Position numbers and translations under genes: made by a program. The notes under the pieces were generated by a model. The model was not told the origin of the DNA. It ran no database searches and was given only the letters and a program-made list of their open reading frames with translations. Shown piece after piece: positions 12,301-24,400 of a stretch of 64,000 nt of DNA (positions are counted from its first letter, which is position 1; every line of letters begins with the position of its first letter). Source of the DNA: Rosa chinensis (taxonomy: Eukaryota; Streptophyta; Magnoliopsida; Rosales; Rosaceae); NCBI RefSeq assembly GCF_002994745.2, contig NC_037089.1:78950347-79014346 (forward strand), read 5' to 3'.

Positions 12301-14090
12301 CCACCAGGGAAACCAAATGGCGATGGTGTACTCGACTGATAATTTCAACTTCAGCTCGGAACTCACGTTCCCCTTGTCCGCCACCAATTTTTAGCTGTTT
12401 AACAGCAACTTCTCTTCCATCTTCCAGGATACCTTTGTACACACAACCAAATCCCCCTTCACCCAAAAGATTCTGTTTCGAAAATCCATTTGTGGCTTGG
12501 ATCAGTTCTTCATATGTGAACCATGATCTTGAATTGCTTGCTCCAGACTCTGATTGTGCATACATGAATTCTTTACCAGAACCATTTCCTACAAGGGGGG
12601 CTGGAGAATGGGGCCTCAAAAATACGGAATCTGGAGAGCAGAAGCAAGTTACATTAGTATGAATTCAATGTTCTCAATTGCACATTCAACTGAAGCTTGC
12701 TGGCTAACTCAAAAGATTTACTTCAACAAAATTTTACTGTCACAGCCTACAGGTCATATAAATTTATAATAAGATAACAGCAGCCATGAACTATCTACTA
12801 AGATCCCTAGTTTAGAGGATAAACTATCTAGAAAGGCTTTTGCAATAAGAGTTCTAAACTTCTAAAGCTGTTCCTATTTTCTCTAATTTCTCATGTCCTG
12901 CATCAGCACAGTATCAAAAATTCATTAAGCATCTTACATTCTTGTATTCTTTGCACATTGCATGATGCCATGATATAATATGATGTACATTCTTTAAAAC
13001 TGAATATGTCAAAAACGCATGCAATTAGCATTCTCCAGTGATTTACACAATTAAAACTCTCCCAATTCTTTGGGGAAGCTGCTAGAATTAATTCCTTCTC
13101 AATGAAAAAAGTTGGAAAACTTAAGAGTGAGACCAACATGAAAATGACAAAATTAATGTTGTGTATGCTCATTATGATACCTGAATTCTGGGATGAAGCA
13201 AAGGGAGAAGGCATGGTGTAAAGATTCGACCCACTTTTTCTCTTCTTCTTCTTGGTGAACCACACGGCCATCACAACAAGACTGAGCACCAGCACCCCAA
13301 CCACAATTCCAATTGCCACAGCTCCTCCAGTGTTAACTTTTGTGTTTCCAGGTGTGGCATTTGCCGTTACATTGGCATCATTAGTTGACTTTGCAGTTGG
13401 TTTCTGTGTCGGGATAGCAGGCAAGCCTGAGGGAGCAGGAGCTGATGAATTAGTGGGCGGAGCAGGAGGGGAAGACGACGATGAGGGAACTGAAGGCGGC
13501 GGTGATGTGGACTTGGGAGGGGTGTTATCAGCTGGTGGCGGAGAAGACTGAGAACCAGATGGAGGTGGTGTAACAGTGGGGGAGGGAGGAGACTTCTCTG
13601 GTGCTTTTGGTGGCGGTGGAGAAGTGGATGAAGGCGGTGATGCATCAGCTGCAGGAGGAGGGGATTTAGGTGGCGGTGAGGCTTTGGGAGGAGGGGAGTC
13701 TCCTGATGGTGGCGGTGGGGATACATTGGATGCTGGTGCCGCCGGAGGAGGGGAAGTTGGTGTTGGAGGTGGCGGTGATGCTGCTGGAGGTGATGCTGGG
13801 GGTGAAGCAGGAGGCGTTGGAGGAGGGGCAGGGGAAGACTTAGGAGGTGATGGAGGTGGAGACGCCGGGGGTGGTGAGGCTGGTGGTGGAGATGCTACAG
13901 CAGGCGGTGGTGATGATACCGGTGGGGGCGGTGATGACACTGGAGGGGGAGCAGCTGAGGCAGCTGGAGGAGGAGGAGGAGGAGGAGAGGACTGTGGAGT
14001 TGTGGAATTTGATGATGGTGGGGTATCAGAGCTGGTTGGTGGGTTTGCAGAAGGTGAAGAATTTGGAGAAGGTGAGGTTGTTGAAGACAT
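9395..14090 (-). CDS. PERK: proline-rich extensin-like receptor protein kinase
   Basis: PERKs are plasma-membrane Ser/Thr kinases with a hydroxyproline-rich wall-contacting ectodomain. Eight exons: 14090-13181, 12630-12223, 11944-11858, 11290-11220, 10988-10912, 10824-10677, 9973-9812, 9736-9395, joining in frame to 734 residues. Residues 1-250 are Ser/Pro-rich with many PPPP/SPPP runs and no N-terminal signal peptide, as is typical. The membrane helix is at about 255-279, followed by KKKKRK. The kinase domain spans about 350-630: Gly loop GEGGFG near 360, Lys 381 in VAVK, HRD with Asp 477, DFG at about 495, MAPE at about 520. All key residues are present, so an active kinase is expected. The tail (622-734) carries an unusual Asp/Gln/Arg-rich tandem repeat. 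Confidence 0.9.
9432..9575 (-). repeat. Coding minisatellite in the PERK C-terminal tail
   Basis: Roughly 45-60-base units repeat about two and a half times and encode a peptide of the form GDQTRS(S/T)W(N/S)RDQRDQ. The frame is kept throughout, so this is a tail expansion rather than a break. Confidence 0.65.
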
Positions 14091-14640
14091 TTTGGAATGA
14101 ATTGAATGCGAAATCTGCCTACTTTTGGATTGTTATCGCTTCCATGAAACGAAGCTTCTCAAATTTCAGAGGCAAAAAACAGTCGCTTTCAGTATCAGAA
14201 TCATAGATCAACTACCGTTACAAAAGGCAAATGTCTTCCTTATAGAGAGTATTGACAAATGATAACCAGCATTAATGGCTAAAATTCTCTGAGATTTCAA
14301 AAATGCCAGAAACCCCCGATTCAAAATGACCTGGTAAAACAAAGTCTTCTACACTAGTTTACTCGGTCACCAAAATTACACTGAGCAAAGAGTTCTCAGA
14401 TAAACCCAAATCCACAAAATCCAATCACCACCCAGCTCACAAAACTCTTGTAAGAACACAACCAAGCCCCTAAAACCCCAAAAAACTGAGCACAATTCAG
14501 ATCAAAGCAGCCTACTTTATCAAAGCTTCAAACCCAAGATTTACTGGGAAAATGCAGCAGCACCCAGATCACCAAATGGAGCACAGAGACAAACCCAATA
14601 AGCCAAAAAGCTCCAAGAATTCGTACCTATCTATCTCGGA
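14091..14640 (-). other. PERK 5' leader with a probable 5'-UTR intron
   Basis: No coding sequence. On the minus strand a donor-like GATAG|GTACG at about 14,627 and acceptor-like AG sites at about 14,120 could bound an intron in the leader. Several intron-like T-rich stretches lie between them. Inference from splice-site-like motifs only. Confidence 0.3.
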
Positions 14641-16652
14641 GATCGTCTTGGTCTGAACGGTAGGAATCTTCGAAATTCCTGACAGTGTTAATGTCAAGAA
14701 AGAAAGGAAGAGTTTTTTGGTGTTGAAAATGGTGGGAGAGGTGTAGCCCACAAACCACGCAAAGAAACGTGGGGGCGACTTGGGAACAGAGTTTCACTAT
14801 CTCCACATGCAAAGCAGCTAAAGACAATGATGGTAAAATTACAGAGAGTCTGATGGCAGAAATTCTAAGAATAAGTAACGTCTTGTCAGGATGTTTTTAG
14901 CTGTTTCTTCCTGTTCGGTTTTTCTTAATTGGTATTTAATTAATTAATAGGATGAACTGTATTAACGAGTGGTATGACTATGACTCTTTTTCATGTAATT
15001 GAATTTAGATGTGTTTCTATTGTATTTTCTGTTTTGGAAATATTTTTGAGGAAACAGAGGTGCTTTTACAAAAGGCTATATGGGGGGTAAAAATGTTGGC
15101 TTTATAGATCTGTTTGGTTCACAAATTAAGTCGGTAAGCTAACACTACTTTGTTAATCAGAGTTGTTCTTTTCATGAGGTTAATGTGCAATTACTCTAGA
15201 ATTTGACTCCTGCACCCTCTAATTATGTGGCAGTTTACTACCAGAGCGGTAGAGACTATTTCCGTGTCAGAAATTGACTAAAGTATTAGTGACTCCTACT
15301 GTCCAATTAGGAGTCAAGCGTTTGTTAATTGAAATCAGAGAATGTTAAGGGGAAAGAAGGTGCTGAAATAAAAAGCCAATAAAAGAAAAATGAGAGTCAA
15401 AGAATGAAGCCGCGTAGGATTTGAAATCCAATTAAGAGTCAACGCTAAAACTTATAACAAGTATTTGATCATGAGAGGTGATTTGATCGATAAATAATGG
15501 TGGGGGATCTCATTCTCATTGAGGAGAAACAGTCTCCAACTGCCATGTTGTCTCAATGTGCGCATGTAGAAGAAGCGTCAATAAACAAATTCCACAATCA
15601 TAGACAGCTTCCAAATTATTAACTTGCTGCATTTGTTTGATCATGTTCTTCGGGGCTTTTGGCTTTTGGGTGTTTTTAATGAAAACCATCTGATCAAGTC
15701 ACCATAATTGTCTACTCAAAGGCTCTCCATGTTGGTTGAGCTAATGATGATATAGAATGGGGCATTGTCAGTGTAGCTTTGGCTTGTAGTGTGAGTAAAT
15801 ATTGCATCATGTGTAAGGGATCCCCATGCGTAAATGCACAAAAATTATAGCAGTCAAATCGGCATTGACAGATTACAATTGATCTCTCATTTTTCCTCCC
15901 TTCTCCCTTTACTAAGAAAAACGAGAATGAGCCAAGAAAGAAAGTTGATGGTTGTGACTTGTGAGTGCCCAAAAAACATGTCAATACTAAAATTTACAAA
16001 ACCTAAAGATATTGGATGAGGTGATGGATGAGTAGAAATATAGAATGAGGCATTCTCAATGTAGCTTTTGTCTATTGTACGAGTAAATATTGCAATCAAA
16101 GCCCAACGGTTCTTTCAGAATAACTTTTTGTGCAAATGTACCGAGCTAGCATCATTATAGCATTATGAGATATTCTTATCACACTATTATGTTTTATAAA
16201 TCAATGGTGTTCTTGATTCTGAGGGGCTTTTTAAGAATTGATTCATGATGTGAATGATGTAATTTATATTCTTGATTCTCAAGTGCTATTATCTAGGAGT
16301 GTGGTTATCCCAAATCCAGTCCAAATCTGTTAATTATGGACATGTGAGGCCAACTAGCGAACCCTAAACTATTGCGACTTTGCGAATTTTATATAATATT
16401 GCTATGAAAAAGAAAAAAAACAGCCGTGCATCCCCTGCAGGACCTCCATCAAATTGATCTTTGTTAGGGTGGAGACATCGAAGTTCATTATTGAAAATCT
16501 CCTTGACCAATTATTGGTTGAAATCCTTTCTCAATTACCTTGTGACTCTGCAGAGCAAAGTGTGTCCGAGCGTTGGCTCCAACAAATTAGTTAAATTTAA
16601 TTTTTAGTTATATATAATTATTTTTTAAGTAAAATTCAACTCCAACAACTAT
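14641..16652. other. Intergenic with a 55-bp direct repeat
   Basis: No gene supported. A block at 15,752-15,806 (beginning tagaatggggcattgtcag) recurs imperfectly at 16,041-16,094, each ending 'gagtaaatattgca'. The right end is AT-rich and may belong to an older transposon into which the neighbouring hAT element inserted. Confidence 0.45.
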
Positions 16653-17424
16653 TAGGGTGCACATGGATTGGGTTGGATCGCTTTTGACTACAAACCATCT
16701 CTATGCCAAAGTGAGCGGTTTAGGCATTTTGGAAAACCGGTCAAAAAAAAAAAAAAAAAAAACTCAATCTGACCCAATTAAAGATGGTTTGGTTTGGTCG
16801 TTTAGGCGGTTTTCACCTATATAATATTAACATGCTATTTATGAAAAAAAATCAATCTCAAGAATTGAAATTGTGTTAAATTATCTAAATTTAAAATTAA
16901 ATAATTAAAATTCAAACCATATAGTCCAAAACTAAAACCTAAATTAGATTCAAAGTGATTCACTTATTTAACGACTTAGCCATCAATACTAGCTTAATAT
17001 GATAGTATTAAAGGTCAAAGAATGAGAGATTGAGAGATCAGAGATGTGATATGAAAGGATCAAAAAAATTGTAGCAATTATATACTAAGGTTTTAGGCCT
17101 TTGAGCCTTGAATTCAATATTATAGTATATCATTTGAGAATAAAGTTATAACTGGAGATTTAAAACTTACTTAGAACAAACCGAACAAATCAATATATAT
17201 TTATTATGTGTATATATATTTAAAAAAATTCTCTTATGTTTCAAACATACCGGTCGGTTCGGGTTCCGCGGTTTAAGTACAAGAGAAACTAAACCAACCC
17301 AGTTCATAAATGGTTTGGTTCGGTATTGAACCAATTTTCAATTTTTTAAATTAAAAAACCTTAACCAAACCATATTTATCGGTCGGTTTTGGCTAGTTTA
17401 GCCGGTTTGTACCATGTTCCCCTA
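16653..17424. mobile_element. Non-autonomous hAT element (772 bp)
   Basis: The ends are TAGGGTGCACATGG at the left and, reverse-complemented, TAGGGGAACATGG at the right. It is flanked by a perfect 8-bp target duplication ACAACTAT at 16,645-16,652 and 17,425-17,432. A TAGGG-type end with 8-bp duplication is diagnostic of hAT. The interior is rich in 'ggttcggtt' and 'aaccaaacc' motifs and has no open frame, so it depends on a transposase elsewhere. Confidence 0.85.
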
Positions 17425-18147
17425 ACAACTATAACTAAATTAAATTTAGCTTTTGTTAAAATGACTAGCTATATTTAGCTAGAGAGTCATTCATAGTTAA
17501 AGCAAAAGTTATATTTCTCTCTCTTCTTTTATCCACATGTCAGTTTACGATTCGATAAAATATAATATATTATTTACAAATAGCTACTATTGCTTGAGCA
17601 ATATTGTTAAACCAATAGCTATATTGCACAACTTTAGCTAAATTTAACAAAAAATAATTTTTATTATTAGAGATGCTCTAATTCTCTATATGAGAAACCA
17701 ATTTAAACAAGAAAAATCAGAAAACTCTAAGAGACCATGTACATGTTCAGCTTACTTAATTCTTCTTCTTTTTTTTTGTATCTCAGCCCATATCTATGGT
17801 TGGGCGAATTCTTTTTCCACAAGAAAGCCCTAATTCTTGTACTTAAAACTAAGGCGGTGGTTGTCACATTTTCAGCTACAACATATATAAGAACATTACT
17901 GTTGTTAAAAACTGATAAAGTAGAGATAAGTGAGAATGCTAGTTAAAGAAAGACCACAATAAAAGAAAGAAGAACAGAATACACATTTAGATTGGAAGAA
18001 TGATAATAATCACAACAAATAACAAAGATATATACATCCAATTACAAAAACAATCATTTGGTATTTTGCTAACTCCTAGTTAAAGAATAAGCAGTGGATC
18101 GGAAATCCTAAACTCCAATATCAACATTGGTTACGCACCATTGTTCC
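17425..18147. other. RING gene 3' flank
   Basis: No gene. The left part (17,433-17,690) looks like the other half of an older AT-rich element interrupted by the hAT copy; it ends near 'agagatgctcta', similar in inverted form to plant transposon ends. The right part, from 17,846 on, is duplicated at 30,596-30,785. Confidence 0.45.
17846..18080. repeat. Segment duplicated at 30,596-30,785
   Basis: Starts 'aaggcggtggttgtcacatt' and ends 'catttggtattttgcta'. The partner has the same landmarks in the same order (including 'agtagagacatg' and 'gctagttaaa.aaagac') with several indels. It is the downstream flank of the RING gene. Confidence 0.8.
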
Positions 18148-18846
18148 CTAATTGGGCATGCGGAACTTACACAAAGGGCAAACCCCACTTTTCTGCAGCC
18201 ACTCTACAATGCAGCACTCATGGTAAAGATGTGAACAAGGCATTTTAGTTGCTTCGAAACCAACCCTAATCTCCTCCATACAAACCGAACACACTGTTGA
18301 TGGCACTTGGACACTCGTCCTCTCCAGTTTCTCAATCGACAATTTACTGGCCGGCATAAACCTAGGCTCATAATAATCACCAATAATGCCACCACCACCA
18401 TCATTTGCGTCCTCATCAACATCGTCATCAATCACATACATATCGATGTTCACCCGCATACGCAGTCTCTTCCCACCGGTGTAAGGACTAGGTTTCTGTG
18501 CCGCCTCGAAGGCTTTGAACAATACTTTCTCCACCATGGAGCTACGCTCCTCCAGTGGGACTTGCAGCTGCCGAAGTGTTTCAGATAGAGCTCTATCCAT
18601 GGATGATGAGTTAGAGTCGTCAAGTTCGATTGAGGTGGTCTTCCAGATCGTGCGGGGGATGACGTCGTAGTCTAGGAGCCGGTCCGCCTCGTCGGAGGTG
18701 ACACGTCTGATCACCGCCTCAAATTCCATCAAGAACTTGGTGCTGCTGCATAGAAACTCGTTTTCTGGTTCCATGAAGGCGACAAGTATGTCGCAGAAAG
18801 TGTCGCCCACCACTTCCCAGTAGTCACTGGCCATGGCCATGGCCAT
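18148..18846 (-). CDS. RING-H2 finger E3 ubiquitin ligase (intronless)
   Basis: RING-H2 proteins recruit ubiquitin-loaded E2 enzymes and pass ubiquitin to a substrate. The 232-residue protein starts at the first ATG of three closely spaced ones (MAMAMASDYWEV). The C-terminal RING at about residues 186-230 has the C3H2C3 pattern: CSVC, then CSHLYHECCIVEWL, then CPLC, so all eight zinc ligands are present. The N-terminal two thirds has no membrane helix and no recognised domain, with an acidic Asp-rich stretch before the RING. Intronless short RING proteins of this layout are common in plants and often stress-responsive. The substrate is unknown. A TATA box sits about 110 bases upstream. Confidence 0.85.
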   Translation of the reverse strand: MAMAMASDYWEVVGDTFCDILVAFMEPENEFLCSSTKFLMEFEAVIRRVTSDEADRLLDYDVIPRTIWKTTSIELDDSNSSSMDRALSETLRQLQVPLEERSSMVEKVLFKAFEAAQKPSPYTGGKRLRMRVNIDMYVIDDDVDEDANDGGGGIIGDYYEPRFMPASKLSIEKLERTSVQVPSTVCSVCMEEIRVGFEATKMPCSHLYHECCIVEWLQKSGVCPLCKFRMPN

Positions 18847-18957
18847 GTTCTTAATTAGTTTGAACAAGAATACAAGGAAAGAAAATGAAGGATCTTCCGG
18901 AAGTTATGCTTTCTTTCACAAAGCCACTTCTATGAAAATGGTAAGAAATGGGGGGCA

Positions 18958-18965
18958 TTTATATA
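18958..18965 (-). promoter_or_regulatory. TATA box of the RING-H2 gene
   Basis: TATATAAA on the minus strand, about 112 bases before the start codon. A close match to the plant consensus, in a good position. Confidence 0.5.
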
Positions 18966-19462
18966 GAGAGAGAAATGACTGTCCAAATTGGAGTGGGATT
19001 TCCATATCCCACCGACGTTGGGAATCCTAATTAATTTACTTGCTGTTCAAGTCTTTCTAGTTATTTTTACGTTGGAAGAAAGGAAAAGAAAAAAAAATTT
19101 GAAAAAAATAACTGTAATTTTCTCTATAAAAACTTTCAGTTACCTCATTTTTCTTTTTCTTTTTGCAGCTGGCATCCATCTTATCTCCAAATTGTGTTAC
19201 CTGTGTGCATTCCCTAACCGTTTAGTGGTGTATATTAAGGCTTGATCAGAGATAAATTTTGGATTGAAATCATTCAATCTTTTCCCTCTTCTCCTATATA
19301 GATTTCTTTCCTTCATTATTCAGATCTACTAGTAAATTGATTACAATTTACTACATGTGGATGCGCGCAGGTGGTTTTGGATAGTAATTAAAACACTGAA
19401 AAAAGGTGAATTTTGAGTCGATAATACTCGAAGGCCACTATTGCCATGCCATTATTTATTTG
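18966..19462. other. Upstream region of the RING gene
   Basis: Promoter-side sequence with A/T-rich stretches. No other gene or element recognised. Confidence 0.45.
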
Positions 19463-19701
19463 TAGGTCTAGGCGTCTGGACCAGAAGGACCGAACCGGAT
19501 CGAGCAAAAAAGATCGAATCGGTTCGGTTTTAATATGGAAATTATTGGTTCGGTGCAAAGACCAACCCGAATGTATGTAATCGGTTCGGTGTCGGGCTTC
19601 AACAATTCAAAGACCGAAAGATCGACTCAAACAAAATTGTGTCTCATTTAACCCACCTAAGTCATCGAGTCGAGACTAACCCGATCTCAGCCTCCCTCTG
19701 A

Positions 19702-19775
<74 letters not shown>

Positions 19776-20297
19776 ATCTGCCTCGCCAGTGAACCACTGG
19801 ACGCAAAGATCCAGAAATTCGCCATCGCCCGACGATCTTAGAGAGAGCTCTCAGATCTTCAATTCCACATGGTTTCGATGTAATTGTGAGTTGTGACTTT
19901 GTGTTTGTGAACTTTGTGAGTTTGTGTTGTAAAATTTAAGTTTAATTGAACATTTGAAAATTTCAATGTTTGAAATTTGAATAGGTTGTAATGTTGTATG
20001 ATTAGTTATGTTAATGAGTTTGTGAAGTCGATATGCATCCCAGATTTCCAGGTGCCAAAATGAGTCTGGCAGTCTTGCCAGAAGTACAGATGAGTTTTTG
20101 AAAAACTGGGAAAACAGCAAGCTCAAGACTATCTGAATTTTGGGCCCGAAAAGCCCGAAAACCGAACCGATCCGTTTGGAATTGGTTTCTGTCGGGTTCC
20201 AGTTTTAAAAAAGCCTAAACTGACCCGAAGCGATTATTTCGGGCTCGGTCTCAGTTTTATCAAATTTCGGGCCCGGCCCGACCCGAGCCCAAGCCTA
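19463..20297. mobile_element. Non-autonomous hAT element (835 bp) with (CT)n core
   Basis: Flanked by a perfect 8-bp duplication TTTATTTG at 19,455-19,462 and 20,298-20,305. The ends are TAGGTCTAGGCGTC and, reverse-complemented, TAGGCTTGGGCTCGGG. Both subterminal regions are rich in 'ccgaaccg/cggttcgg' and 'gggcccg' motifs. No transposase frame is present. The long CT run at 19,709-19,772 lies inside. Confidence 0.8.
19709..19772. repeat. Long (CT)n microsatellite
   Basis: About 32 near-perfect CT units inside the hAT element. Confidence 0.95.
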
Positions 20298-21088
20298 TTT
20301 ATTTGTGGTAGTTTGATATAACTGACTGGGTGATACTGAAAAAAGAAAAATTCATCAAACGAGGACGTTATCGGGAATACGTCAACACCATGGTTGCCAA
20401 CCCCAGTTCCTAAAGTAGCTAGCTACTGGACTACAACACCAAATGCCTAAGGCTTAGTTTGGGATTGCTGTGCTGTGAGAGGAAGCACTTCCGAACTTGC
20501 TGTGAGAGGAAGCACTTCTGAACTTGCTGTGAGAAGATGCAGCTGAGGTGTTTGGTAAACTGTTTCTAAAAGTGCTGTGAGAACGAAAAGTAATTTCTAG
20601 GTGTTTGGTAAGTTGCTAGGTAAAAGTGCTTTGGCTTGGTATAATTACCAAAATGGGTATATATGCTAAAATATGCTACTAAAATACACAATTTTGTTTT
20701 TTGATTATGTAACCATATCAAATAAAAAAACTGATTTGGTTTCTTATTATGACATCATTTTTGCCAAGTTTTTGATTTCTTTATCCATAATTGACATATG
20801 CATTTTAGGCAGAACCGATGTCTCTCTTTCTGTAACATCAGTTTTGTTTTCTCAAATGGTTTGTTTGTCATTCTTTTACATCAGTTTTGAGTCTAAAAGT
20901 GATTTGTTTACATATGCACAGACATCAGTTCATTGATAGTATATATGGTAAGCAAACAATTATTATTAATATTGATAAAATGTCAATATAAAATGAATAC
21001 ATAAAGTATTGATATTCATAAAATGAATACATAAAGTGAAACAAAAGTTCACGTCTAAATAGTTCACAAAACTAAACAATACATAAAT

Positions 21089-21294
21089 TGTTAAAGTAAA
21101 ATGACAATTGGAATTGGTCTACTCATTTCATTCATAACCCTTTTATATAGGGATAAGATTACAACGGAAATATCAATTACATTTATGATACTAAATGCTG
21201 ATTGAGCTGTGATTTGTAATTGCTTGATTCTCTCTTCGTCTGTTTATTTGACGAAGGCACATAATGTGCTTTTCCTTTAACACTCCCCCTTGTG
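21089..21294 (-). repeat. Copia 3' LTR with polypurine tract
   Basis: LTR 21,089-21,282. Immediately before it on the minus strand is the purine tract AAGGGGGAG (within 21,283-21,294), the plus-strand primer site expected next to a 3' LTR. Confidence 0.9.
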
Positions 21295-21478
21295 CCAAGT
21301 CAAAGACGAAACGGTGCATGAGTTGTTGCCTCACTAAAAACCTTGCCAAGTAACAATAAAAACCCTGTGGGACAAAAATAAAACTTGGTCGAAGGAAAAG
21401 AGCACAACGCACCTTCTACATTTGAGAATGACATGTGTGTGTTAGACTCTCCCTGACGTCTACACCTCCCCCTGATAC

Positions 21479-24400
21479 TTACATTAATCTAGGGAGCTTG
21501 GAAAGTCTTCGCATTCCTATACTTTTTACATGTTTCTCAAATGTGTCCTTAGGCAATGATTTGGTGAACAAATCTGCCACATTCTCCTCAGACCTTACTT
21601 GATTCATTTGAATCTTGAGGAGAGTCTGTTGTTGCTGATTGTAGGACAACTTTGGCGATATGTGTTTTGTGTTATCACCCTTAATATAACCTAGCTTCAT
21701 CTGTTCGATGTAAGCTGCATTGTGTTCGTAAATGCAAGTAGGCTCTTCAGTGGTAGAACTCAAACCACTAGTCCCTCGGATATGTGCAATGATAGTTCTT
21801 AACCATACACACTCAAGAACCGCCTCATGTAGAACAATGATCTCTGAGTGGTTCGAGGAGGTAGCCACAAAGGTTTGCTTGGTTGATCTCCAAGATATCG
21901 CTGTGTTCCCATTGGTAAATACATAACCAATTTGGGAACGATATGTGGGTCAGATACGTATCTAGCATCAGCAAAACCGACCAAAACGTCATTTGTCGTT
22001 TTACTGTAGTGAGTGGCGTTTTCTCCATCAACATTTCCTTTAGGGATTGCAGTTCCATCTGCGGTCCCTCTTGTCTCACTATAGGGAAAGAACAGTCCCA
22101 AGTCAATGGTTCCTTTTAGGTATCGAAAATGTTCTTGATACCATTCCAGTGACGCTGCGTTGGCGCTGAGCTAAATCTAGCTAACAAGTTCACTAAGAAT
22201 GCAATGTCTGGTCGAGTAAATTGGACTAAGTACAATAATGCGCCTATTGCACTTAGATAGGGAATTTCAGCTCCCAACACTTGTTCGTCATCTTCCTTTG
22301 GACGAAATGGATCTTTCCTTGCATCCAAACTTCGACCGATCATGGGAGTGCTAGCAGGATGTGCTTTGTCCATGTTATATCGCCTGACTTTTGGACATAT
22401 GCAGACTGGTGGATTAATATTCCATAAACTCGGTGTTCTAGTTCAAGACCTAGATAGAATCGAGTTTTCCCAAGATCCTTCATCTCAAATTCGGATTTCA
22501 AGTAGCTCGCGGTTTCTCTTATTTCATCAAGAGTACCAGTTATGACATATACTACTACAATTTGCAAATCCGGAACTTGTTTTCTTTATGAATATGCAGG
22601 GGCATAATTCATCGTTCTTATATCCCTTCCCAATCAAGTAGTCACTTAGACGGGTATACCACATCCGTCTGGATTGTTTCAATCCGTAAAGTGAGCGTTT
22701 CGACTTAATTGCAAACGCACTCTGTGGTTTAGAGTCACTTGACTTGGGTAATATAAGGCCATTAGGCACTTTTCATATATATATCTCTGAATCTAGATCC
22801 CCATAGAGATATGCAGTAACCACATCCATGAGCTGCATTTCCAGTCCTTAAGAAATTACTAAGCTAACTAAGTAGCGGAACGTTATAACGTCCATTACGG
22901 GAGAGTATGTCTCCTCGTGGTCAATTCCAGGGTGTTGTGAGAAACCTTGCGCCACAAGGCGAGCCTTGTACCTCAGGACTTCATTCTTCTCATTACGCTT
23001 TCTGACAGAGTCTCATTTATGTCCTACAGGCTTTACACTTGGTGGGGTTAGCACTACCTCACCAAATACCTGTCTCTTTGTCAGATAATCTAATTCTACC
23101 TGGATTGTTTCATTCCATTTAGGCAAATCTGCTCTTTGTTGACATTTTGCAACAGAGCGTGGTTCGATATCATCGTGCTCTATGATTCCTTGAGCAACAG
23201 TATATATCATCAATGTGTATGGAAGATCTTTCTATCAACTCATACGTACTCTCGTAATCCTTTGAGATTTCTTTGTTCTCTGGAATCATTTCAAACATCG
23301 GAGCGTCCTCCAGTATTGATTCATGGACATAACTATAATCAGAGACAATCTCATGAGAGGGATTCTATACATTGATGATTGGTTTGTGCCTTACTCACCC
23401 TCTTCTTCCTTGGGTGAGTGTCAATCGAACCAAGTGACCTCCCCCTCTTCCTTGGGGAGCCACGGCCTCAACCACACCTCCACTAAGTGCGGTTGCAGTG
23501 CCTTTATCTGCTGCACCGTGCCCCTTGTTGGGGACTTCTAACCTTGCAGGCACATTTGCAGTTGGTATATGTGATCTCGTTACTTTTACGATATCAGTAA
23601 ACGCATCAGGCATCGAATCTGCTACGTTCTGAAGATCGATTATTCTTTTCACTTCACTTTCACTTTATGAAGTGCGGGGATCAAGATGAGACAGAGTGGG
23701 GACAAACCACGACAATTCCTGTCGTTCCCTTGGAAAATCCTTTTTCCTATCTCCCCCTAACGACGGGAAGACTGTCTCATCAAAGTGACAATCCGCAAAT
23801 CTAGCGGTGGAGAGATCGCCTGTCAAGGGTTCCAAATAGTGGATAATTGTTGGCGATTCGTATCCAACATAAATACTTAATCGTCTCTGAGGACCCATTT
23901 TGGTGCGCTGTGGGGGCGCAATAGGCACATATACTGCTCAACCAAATATGCGTAAGTGTGAAGTGTCAGGCTCATATCCAGTTACCAACTGGTACGCAGA
24001 AAATGGTTGGCTAGCTGTGGGTCTTAAACGAATAAATAAAGCTGTGTGCAATATTGCATAACCCCATGCAGATATAGGCAGGTTGGTGCGCATAACCAAT
24101 GCCCTAGTCACCATCTGTAGCCTTTTGATGGTGGCTTCTGCGAGACCATTTTGTGTATGCACATGGGGTACATGATTCTCTACATCGATCCAAATAGATA
24201 TGCAATAATCATCAAATGATTTTCATGTAAACTCTCCACAATTATCAAGCCTTATAGACTTGATAGGGTGATCGGGGTGGTAAGCCCTTAAACATATAAT
24301 CTGTGCTAGGAGTATTGCAGCATTTCTTGTGGACAATAAAACGACATGTGACCAGATTGTCGAAGCATCCACCAGAACCATAAAATACTTGAATGGTCCG

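Noticed and set aside
13576..14100. Gly-rich open frame of 174 codons on the plus strand
   Set aside because: It is the antisense shadow of the Pro/Ser-rich PERK ectodomain; Pro codons read backwards give Gly.
18847..18867. Longer RING protein starting seven codons upstream
   Set aside because: The upstream codon is TTG, not ATG; the first ATG is at 18,846.
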